DNA of 64,000 nt from Nemorincola sp044225795 (GTDB taxonomy: Bacteria; Bacteroidota; Bacteroidia; Chitinophagales; Chitinophagaceae): the NCBI GenBank assembly GCA_044225795.1, contig JBGAIF010000004.1:286551-350550 (forward strand), given 5' to 3'. Position 1 is the stretch's first letter; each line of letters begins with the position of its first letter. Below, one piece after another: positions 58,194 to 64,000 of this stretch. The position numbers and the translations under genes are program-made. The notes under the pieces were generated by a model. It did no database searches. It was given only the letters and a program-made list of their open reading frames with translations, and was not told the origin of the DNA.

Positions 58194-59087
58194 CTTGTTC
58201 CGCTTAATTATAAAAGCATGCAATACCTCATCAACAGGCTTCGACAGGTCAACTGCAACCCTATCTACCTGGTACTGGTGGCAGCGGCTTTCAACGAGCT
58301 GTTGAAAATCGCGCATTTTACTAATATATTGTTCTTTTATTTGTTGTGGCTGCAACTTGATACGGTCTCCGCTTTCCATGTCCACAAATTCGTAAGGACG
58401 GTTCTCAAATTCAAAATCAAGCTCATGCGACCCGTCCACAATATGAAATAATATCACCTCGTGTTTGTTATACCGGAGATGCTGAATAGCAGAAAACAGA
58501 TCTTCGATGTGCTCCGCACCATCCATCATATCACTAAATACAACTATAAGTGACCGCTTATGCATTTGCTCGGCCACCAGGTGCAAAGCCTTAGCGGCAT
58601 TGGTCACTTTGCCTTCCGTATCAAGACCGAGCGTTTGCTGCAACTCATTAGTGAGCATGCGGTAATGACTATGTGCAGAACGGCAGTCGGAAAAATAATT
58701 GATCTGTTCGTCAAAGAGCACAAGTGACGCGGCATCTAACTGGCGCCTGAGCAACTGAAGCAGACTGGCTGCCGCCACACAGGAGAACTGCAGTTTATTC
58801 AGCTTTTTCTCGTCTTTGGGAAACTGCATGGACGATGAGGTATCCACCACCAGGCAACAACGAAGATTTGTCTCCTCCTCAAATCGTTTCACAAACAATT
58901 TATCGGTACGGCCAAATACGCGCCAGTCAATATGACGGAGCGGATCTCCCTGGTTGTAGAGCCTGTGCTCGGCAAACTCTACGGAGAACCCATGAAACGG
59001 GCTTTTATGGAGGCCCAGTATAAAACCCTCCACCACCTGCCGTGCCAGCAACTCCAGGTTATCAATAAGTGGTTGTTCGAGGATCAT
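58185..59087 (-). CDS. DUF58 domain protein
   Basis: A 300-residue protein of the DUF58 family (von Willebrand A-like, often encoded beside MoxR AAA ATPases and involved in folding or assembly of envelope proteins). HKSPFHGFSVEFAEHRLYNQ is followed by GDPLRHIDWRVFGRTDKLFV, the family hallmark. LVVDTSSSMQFPKDE is the MIDAS-type DxSxS motif, so metal binding is likely, and SLIVVFSDMMDGAEHIED follows. No moxR gene lies nearby. The start at 59087 (MILEQPLIDNLELLARQVVE) is preferred to an ATG six codons up. A minus-strand TATATTTG (59100-59093) lies very close to it. Confidence 0.9.
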   Translation of the reverse strand: MILEQPLIDNLELLARQVVEGFILGLHKSPFHGFSVEFAEHRLYNQGDPLRHIDWRVFGRTDKLFVKRFEEETNLRCCLVVDTSSSMQFPKDEKKLNKLQFSCVAAASLLQLLRRQLDAASLVLFDEQINYFSDCRSAHSHYRMLTNELQQTLGLDTEGKVTNAAKALHLVAEQMHKRSLIVVFSDMMDGAEHIEDLFSAIQHLRYNKHEVILFHIVDGSHELDFEFENRPYEFVDMESGDRIKLQPQQIKEQYISKMRDFQQLVESRCHQYQVDRVAVDLSKPVDEVLHAFIIKRNKLM

Positions 59088-59318
59088 GCACACAAATATA
59101 GCCAACAGCCGGAAGCGGTAGTTATATTTTTCGTTAAATCATGCTCATGTTTCGCGGCTACTGTCTTTATAAAATCTTTATACAGCGAGTAGTACATTTT
59201 ATAATTTACTTATAACTCCCGAAGTACCTTTGCAAAAGAAGATCAATGATATGCAAGGATTGCTGATGAGCAGGATAAGAAAGCCAATGCAACTTATGCT
59301 GCCTTGTTCCGGTTGTAA

Positions 59319-62102
59319 CTACCGTATTAGTGTCAGGTCACCTTTGAGCAGGCGCTTGCGGCCATCTATCACGTAGATGATCTCATACATGTAGGTGTTC
59401 ATATCCTGGGGTACACCCCTGAAAAGGCCATCCCAGCCGTCATAAACGCTGTGTGTCTCAAAAATGCGCTCTCCCCAGCGGTTGTAGATATTGAACGTGA
59501 ACTCCTTTACCTTGCTCAGCGATCCCATCACCCGGGCCACATCGTTATGGTTATCGGCATTAGGCGTGAAGGCATTGGGCAGCCATATCTCGCAGGGATC
59601 TATATCCACTTTTACAGAGTCTCTCACCTTGCCGCAGGTATTGGAGACCGTGACCGCATAGATGCCTGCCTGCTGTATATCTATGCTGCTTGTCCTTACC
59701 CCTGTTGACCATAACACCGCATTCTTCCCGGCATCTACCGACAGCTTGTACACATCATCGGCACAAATGACCGTATCAGGGCCGAGGTGAACAGGATCAG
59801 GCGGCGCCAGTTTTGTGATGGACACCGTATCTGCGGCCAGGCAGATACCATTCCTGACAGACAGCCAATACTTACCCTCGTCCGTAATGGTCACTGACGA
59901 TGAATTACTGCCGGTGCTCCACAGTACCAGGTACCCGGCAGGCTGTTTGGTGGCCAGTTTCACAGTATCGCCGGGACATATACCTGTATCTGCACCCAGC
60001 GACACCATAGGTGTCGTTACCATATTGAGCCGGAATGTATCGGTTTGCAGATCGCACCCTCTGATGGCGCGAACCCAGTAAGTACCCTTTGCGGCTACTG
60101 ATAAAGAAGTGGCTGTACTTCCTGTGCTCCACAACACATCGGGATAGCCGGAGGGGGCATAGAGTATCACATTGCCCGCATCGGAGCAGGCAGCGGTATC
60201 GGTGGCCCTGGCAGTAAGCACATATGGCGAGAAGGTGACCCTGAATGTATCTATGACCGTAGAGCAGCCTGTGACCGCATATACCCACAGCACACCACCC
60301 GATGAAACAGTAACAGAAGCTGAAGTGCTGCCATTGCTCCAGAGGTAGGAAGTGGCCGCAGGAGCATTGAGTGTCACTGACGGCACCGATATGCATACGG
60401 TAGTATCCTTTCGGTTGTATGTAGTATCCGGCAAGGACACATAATAGGTCTTGTGCAGTACCGGTTCGCCACATGCCAGTGCATACACATCATATTTCCC
60501 TGCTGCTGTTACCGTACGGGTAGCGGCGGTAGTGCCATTGTCCCAATAGTAGTTGGCATAGCCCGGCGGGGCTACCAGGGTAATGCCCCCGGCTATGATA
60601 TCGGCCCGCCGGCAGATGAATGTATCTGCCGCATTGGTGGTATCCGGAGTCATTTTGGAAGTATTGGCATATTTGGCCAGGAATATATATTCGCCGGAAG
60701 CTGTCTCCTTCAGCGTGTCGGGGCCTACTATAATTCCGGGGTTAAAGAAATCGCCGCAGAAATAGACATTTCCGAAAGGATCGGCAGAGATACACAGCTC
60801 GTCATCGCCACCTGCAGGAAGGGCGGCCTTGCCGATCACCGCTCCACCGAGATCGAAACCGGCTATAAATGCGGGATCGGAACCGGCAGCAGGCTTTATA
60901 GTATCTCCCGGCGCCAGCAATACAGGACCTGTGCTACCCGACCCTACCCATATCTGTCCGCAGCCGGCATAAGCAATACTGAACGGCCACACGCCACCGC
61001 CATTGTTCTCCAGTATATGGCTCCATGCAATGGCATGTGCCGCATTATATTTCAGCAGGAACTGTGCCGGTTGCGATGCGCTGGGGTAAACACGGGAGAG
61101 CGTGGTGGATCCGAAAGTAATGGTAGGGTCTCTGAAGCCGCCTGTAAAATAGATACCTCCGAACTTATCCGCCTCCACACCTATGGCATAAGTGCCCTTG
61201 GAATCGCCGCAGTCCTGTGCCCACAGAGGTGTGCCCGTAGCGGATAATTCTACGATACACCCTTTGGAGTTGAAGTAAGGACAGCCAATGACTGATGAGC
61301 CAACGGTAATGGCAGGTGAATAGAATGTGCCGGAAATATATACCTCGCCGGTAGCCGCTACGGCAATATCGGTAGCATAGTCTTGCTTGGTGCCGCCTAT
61401 GGCAGTGGCCCATTGCAACACGCCCGACGGATCATACTTGGCCACAAACATATCGTAAGTAGAACCGCTGGGGTCTGCATTGGTGAGCGTGTAGCTGCCG
61501 AATGCGGCCGAAGGCTCGCTGAATGATGATGTGATATAAATATTGCCTGCCGCGTCAGTGGTCACATTTCCTGCGCCCTCTACAGCCGCGGAAACCAGCA
61601 ACAAATAATAGGACGGGAAAACACTGCCGTCATTGATAGCCCATAACACCGTACCTGACGGACTGATCTTGGCAAGAAAATATTGAGAATAAAAGCTACC
61701 CGGGTTGGTAAGCGTGAAGGACCCGATCTGAATAGTGCCTCCGAAAGATCCATAGATGATAAGATTGCCCGACTGGTCTGTGGCGAGATTGATAAGACTG
61801 GCATTGCCCGATACCAGGCTGCCTGTCCACAGTACATTGCCATTTTTATCGTACTTGGCCCATACAGGGGTATTGGTAGTAGGCACCGGTATACCACTGA
61901 AAGTAAGCGTCCCGGTAGGATATACCCGCCACCCGGCACAGAAGGAATTACCTGCATTATCGGCGGCTGTGGCCCAACCTTCCACCTCTACGGCAGAGCC
62001 GTGGCGCGCCCATTGCCAGCCCTGCCCATGTACTGTATTGATGAACGGGCTAAAGAAAAGAAATATAAAAGATAGACAGGTTAATAGGTTCCTCACATTC
62101 AT
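59319..62102 (-). CDS. Large secreted protein with Ig-like repeats and T9SS type B sorting domain
   Basis: A 927-residue T9SS cargo protein. The signal peptide MNVRNLLTCLSFIFLFFSPF (to ...HGQ) is followed by about 480 residues of beta-propeller-like repeats of the SBBP kind: FVAKYDPSGVLQWATAIGGT, VELSATGTPLWAQDCG, LAKISPSGTVLWAINDG, AYAVYFTGGF-like strands. The next 350 residues hold five repeats around YWDNGTTAATRTVTAAGKY, LWSNGSTSASVTVSSGG, LWSTGSTATSLSVAAKGTYW, LWSTGSNSSSVTITDEGKYW and LWSTGVRTSSIDIQQAGIYA, a module common in gliding-associated proteins. The end is the CHU_C/TIGR04131 domain: LPNAFTPNADNHNDVARVMG, YNRWGERIFETHSVYDGWDG. Probably a large adhesin or surface protein. The -7 box TAGTTTTG is at 62154-62147. 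Confidence 0.9.
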   Translation of the reverse strand: MNVRNLLTCLSFIFLFFSPFINTVHGQGWQWARHGSAVEVEGWATAADNAGNSFCAGWRVYPTGTLTFSGIPVPTTNTPVWAKYDKNGNVLWTGSLVSGNASLINLATDQSGNLIIYGSFGGTIQIGSFTLTNPGSFYSQYFLAKISPSGTVLWAINDGSVFPSYYLLLVSAAVEGAGNVTTDAAGNIYITSSFSEPSAAFGSYTLTNADPSGSTYDMFVAKYDPSGVLQWATAIGGTKQDYATDIAVAATGEVYISGTFYSPAITVGSSVIGCPYFNSKGCIVELSATGTPLWAQDCGDSKGTYAIGVEADKFGGIYFTGGFRDPTITFGSTTLSRVYPSASQPAQFLLKYNAAHAIAWSHILENNGGGVWPFSIAYAGCGQIWVGSGSTGPVLLAPGDTIKPAAGSDPAFIAGFDLGGAVIGKAALPAGGDDELCISADPFGNVYFCGDFFNPGIIVGPDTLKETASGEYIFLAKYANTSKMTPDTTNAADTFICRRADIIAGGITLVAPPGYANYYWDNGTTAATRTVTAAGKYDVYALACGEPVLHKTYYVSLPDTTYNRKDTTVCISVPSVTLNAPAATSYLWSNGSTSASVTVSSGGVLWVYAVTGCSTVIDTFRVTFSPYVLTARATDTAACSDAGNVILYAPSGYPDVLWSTGSTATSLSVAAKGTYWVRAIRGCDLQTDTFRLNMVTTPMVSLGADTGICPGDTVKLATKQPAGYLVLWSTGSNSSSVTITDEGKYWLSVRNGICLAADTVSITKLAPPDPVHLGPDTVICADDVYKLSVDAGKNAVLWSTGVRTSSIDIQQAGIYAVTVSNTCGKVRDSVKVDIDPCEIWLPNAFTPNADNHNDVARVMGSLSKVKEFTFNIYNRWGERIFETHSVYDGWDGLFRGVPQDMNTYMYEIIYVIDGRKRLLKGDLTLIR

Positions 62103-62146
62103 CCTTTTAGCACCGTGAAAATACGACATAGTTTGCGTATGTGCTG

Positions 62147-62154
62147 CAAAACTA
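62147..62154 (-). promoter_or_regulatory. Putative -7 element of the T9SS type B gene
   Basis: Minus-strand TAGTTTTG, an exact TAnnTTTG match, 45 bases before the start codon. No clear -33 element. Confidence 0.35.
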
Positions 62155-62266
62155 CCCTGTTTATGGAGAAGAAAGAGCGGGGAATTTTCGGTTTATTTAC
62201 TGAGGATTAATAAACTATGCAGTTGCCAATACTACCAGCTCTTACCATCACGCGGGTTGTTGGTGA

Positions 62267-62467
62267 AGAACACCGACAACGGCGAAATATGATTCTCTCG
62301 GAAACGAAGTAGAAAGCAAAGTCCTTAATGCCAATGGAACCATAAACTCCACGTTCACTAATAAGTACAGGGGGAAAGACAACTTTGGAAACTGGCTGGA
62401 AAAATTTGAGTATTTAAACGACACACCAATTAATAAAACCGAAAGAAAAATTGAATATTGGAATTGA
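62267..62467 (+). pseudogene. 3' remnant of a YD/MORN-repeat-like gene
   Basis: An open stretch of 66 codons after a stop at 62264, ending TGA (62465-62467), with no start codon. It reads KYDSLGNEVESKVLNANGT, TFTNKYRGKDNFGNWLEKF and EYLNDTPINKTERKIEYW. This pattern (YDSxGNExE, DNFGNWLEK, TxRKIEY) matches C-terminal repeats of long YD/toxin-type or antigen-variation-like proteins of Bacteroidota. It is a fragment. On the minus strand, a different frame reads SVFFTNNPRDGKSW and stop (62282-62232), which ends against it. Confidence 0.6.
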
Positions 62468-62542
62468 CGGCGCTCAGTTGTGGATCAAAGTTTAAAAAAG
62501 CACATTCGGTAGATATGACTTTCCGGACTGCAGAACCCAGAA

Positions 62543-62887
62543 TCAATGTGGTTTTCTAAAAGTTGTAAACCTTAATACTATCGACAAAATATTCAACAAC
62601 AATAATATGAAAAAAGTACCTACTACGAACTGTTTATCCAAGGTCCAAAAATCTGGCCCTATGATTTCATCACCCATAAGAATACTACGAGTAAAGAGGA
62701 AGCCAATTATTAACACAGGAAGTGAAATAACCGATAATATTATTTGACCCGTTCTATAAATTTTATTTCTCTTAAAGATCACACACAATAGAATTAATAT
62801 AATAAACAACATTGACAATATAGTCTGAAGGATAAGGCCAATTACTACAATGTAAATTAAGTAACCTATATCTATTGTTTGCATCAT
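62543..62887 (-). CDS. Small three-TM membrane protein of unknown function
   Basis: A 114-residue hydrophobic protein with TM helices at about 7-37 (IVVIGLILQTILSMLFIILI), 46-66 (IILSVISLPVLIIGFLF) and 86-106 (VVGTFFILLLLNILSIVLR). Loops are short and basic (CVIFKRNKIYR, TTFRKPH), consistent with an inside N-out or N-in three-helix plan. No family is recognised. It is surrounded by remnants and repeats in a gene-poor stretch, with AT-rich composition unlike its neighbours; possibly part of an acquired fragment. MMQTID gives two adjacent start codons. Whether it is expressed is unknown. Confidence 0.5.
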   Translation of the reverse strand: MMQTIDIGYLIYIVVIGLILQTILSMLFIILILLCVIFKRNKIYRTGQIILSVISLPVLIIGFLFTRSILMGDEIIGPDFWTLDKQFVVGTFFILLLLNILSIVLRFTTFRKPH

Positions 62888-63371
62888 AAAGAAGTTGTCT
62901 ATTACATTTTATACAAATTAGATGAGCAGTATAAATATACAGCAAAATTTCTCCTTCTAACCGAGTCTCGGTTTTCTGGAACTCAGCGACAATAGTATTA
63001 GCATAGTCACATTACAAAGCGTTGCCATCCTATAGATTTTTAAAAATCACGATTCTTTTTGTTGATACCTTCCTTGTAACTCGTACTCTGGCATAGTAGT
63101 TGCGGTATTTATTATCTCCTAAACTATGTAAGCATCCAGCTTGCGATCAATTGTGATTATTTGGCATCATCTCTAAGAGGCGAACCTAAAAAGTAATAGT
63201 AACAGGCACCTCATAGGCTATTTATACCTAACGCAAATTAAGTAATTATCTGCATCATATAGTACAAGAAAATACCTGTTCCCACCGCTCCATTTTACAA
63301 AGTCTGGCATTGTTATTGCGGCATATTAGTTCCCGCCAAGGTGCAGTTTGTCAACCACATTCAGGATCAAC

Positions 63372-63487
63372 TGAGCAATTTTTCAGCAGCAGTGAGCAAC
63401 TTTTGAGCAAAAAGTGAGCAAGAATTGAGCAACTTTCTTGCTCACAATATCGATCAAGTAGTTGATTATCAATACCAAGTTGAGCAA
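63372..63487. repeat. TGAGCAA repeat island with TTGATTATCAA palindrome
   Basis: Six direct copies of TGAGCAA (63372, 63393, 63404, 63415, 63426 and 63481, first base), one inverted TTGCTCA (63438-63444) and the palindrome TTGATTATCAA (63462-63472). The architecture parallels the island at 30023-30130, whose palindrome differs by one base at its centre (TTGATAATCAA). It looks like a transposon end or an attachment site. Confidence 0.7.
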
Positions 63488-63545
63488 TAACCGTTGTGCA
63501 ATAAAAAAATGGCACAAATATTACATTGTCCGTATCATGGTCATG

Positions 63546-63574
63546 TTTGTTAGCATATAGCACGGCTATCTTTG
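63546..63574 (+). promoter_or_regulatory. Putative hemH promoter
   Basis: TTTG (63546-63549), a 17-base spacer, TATCTTTG (63567-63574), 18 bases before the hemH ATG. Confidence 0.5.
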
Positions 63575-63592
63575 CCCCCAGAAAAGAAACAT

Positions 63593-64000
63593 ATGCCCGG
63601 AAAGAAAGGAATCATACTGATGAATCTCGGCTCGCCCGACTCTGTAGCTGTAAAAGATGTAAAGGCTTACTTAGATGAATTCCTGATGGATGGCCGGGTT
63701 ATAGACAGTCCCTACCTGTGGCGCAGTGTGTTGGTAAAGGGGATCATCACGCCGTTCCGTGCGCCTAAGTCGGCAGAGGCCTATGCATCTATATGGGGTG
63801 AAGATGGTTCTCCGCTGGTGGCCATCACCTACGAGCAGCAAAAGGCACTGCAGCAGCTTACAGATGCGCCTGTAGAGGTGGCTATGCGCTATGGCAACCC
63901 GACCATGAAAAGCGCTTACGACCGTATGCTGTCTCTGCACCCGGAGGTAAAGGAGGTCATTCTGGTGCCACTATACCCGCACTATGCCATGTCCAGCTAC
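63593..64000 (+). CDS. hemH: Ferrochelatase (5' part; continues past window)
   Basis: Ferrochelatase inserts iron into protoporphyrin IX (or coproporphyrin III) as the last or next-to-last step of heme synthesis. The first 136 residues are present: MPGKKGIILMNLGSPDSVAV is the family start, followed by KAYLDEFLMDGRVIDSPYLW, YASIWGEDGSPL and VAMRYGNPTMKSAYDRM, then EVILVPLYPHYAMSSY, whose YPHYA leads to the catalytic region. The active-site His and Glu lie beyond the window edge. A promoter is seen directly upstream. Confidence 0.94.
   Translation, partial: MPGKKGIILMNLGSPDSVAVKDVKAYLDEFLMDGRVIDSPYLWRSVLVKGIITPFRAPKSAEAYASIWGEDGSPLVAITYEQQKALQQLTDAPVEVAMRYGNPTMKSAYDRMLSLHPEVKEVILVPLYPHYAMSSY

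Larger units (their letters stand above)
62888..63592. other. 705-base gene-poor spacer before hemH
   Basis: AT-rich and without a credible gene. It contains the 14-bp palindrome GATTTTTAAAAATC (63035-63048), the TGAGCAA repeat island (63372-63487) and the hemH promoter. A minus-strand frame of 70 codons over the island is a by-product of the repeats. Confidence 0.6.

Noticed and set aside
60453..61247. Plus-strand frame of 264 codons inside the T9SS type B gene
   Set aside because: Antisense shadow rich in Cys, Arg and Gly; the minus-strand gene is clearly real.
63372..63487. TGAGCAA repeats as a CRISPR array
   Set aside because: Repeats are 7 bases long, irregularly spaced (11 to 55 bases), and no cas gene is near.
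63351..63563. Minus-strand 70-codon frame over the repeat island
   Set aside because: Created by the periodic repeats and without a family, promoter or start context.

Overview
The window comes from a chromosome of the phylum Bacteroidota, most likely Chitinophagales/Chitinophagaceae or a close relative. The evidence: start regions carry the Bacteroidota sigma-factor signature (TTTG, about 19 bases, TAnnTTTG) instead of Shine-Dalgarno sequences. Two secreted proteins end in type IX secretion (T9SS) sorting domains, and there is a GldN-like T9SS component. rpoB and rpoC have Bacteroidota-like lengths, several genes are FkbM/YfhO/TIGR03087-type surface-glycan genes, and short 'worded' repeats fill several intergenic gaps. 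The organism identification is inference; no rRNA or tRNA gene was seen.

Layout. 1-9.3 kb is the end of a surface polysaccharide locus: a partial GT2 glycosyltransferase, a giant YfhO-like/second-membrane-domain fusion, a GT2-GT4-methyltransferase fusion and a polyprenyl-phosphate sugar transferase. 9.4-13.7 kb holds a diheme cytochrome c, an FAD oxidoreductase, an FkbM methyltransferase, a GNAT acetyltransferase and lpxK. 13.7-22.1 kb is rpoB-rpoC, running leftward from its own promoter with no ribosomal protein genes in front. 22.5-24.8 kb carries two pairs of paralogous lipoproteins. 24.9-31.3 kb mixes a MauE-like/thioredoxin fusion, a TIGR03087 glycosyltransferase, a retropepsin-PDZ protein, ribBA and an M23 peptidase. 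31.5-38 kb has a PAS-HisKA protein without an ATPase domain, pepE, an SH3/zinc-ribbon membrane protein, an MBOAT acyltransferase, a GT4 enzyme and a formyltransferase.

38-46.5 kb contains a glutamine-rich YXWV-type protein with a damaged N-terminus, ribH, a YfgM-like TPR protein, pdhA, recF, recR, dapF and a GldN-like gene coupled to a small TfoX-like gene. 46.5-58 kb has a T9SS type A cargo protein, metG, an orphan HlyD/RND adaptor, gpsA, a DUF763 gene, a methyltransferase, ogt, an alpha/beta hydrolase and the conserved yceD-rpmF-plsX operon. 58-64 kb has a DUF58 protein, a 928-residue T9SS type B cargo protein, a gene-poor 1.4 kb stretch with a YD/MORN-like gene remnant and a transposon-end-like repeat island, and the 5' part of hemH.

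Most genes are housekeeping. The parts that stand out are the domain fusions, the stand-alone GldN-like gene, DUF763, the isolated rpoBC unit with a possible leader attenuator, the two repeat islands that share one architecture (30.0 kb and 63.4 kb), and the worded repeats between convergent genes. I did not find a convincing complete novel defence or mobile system.
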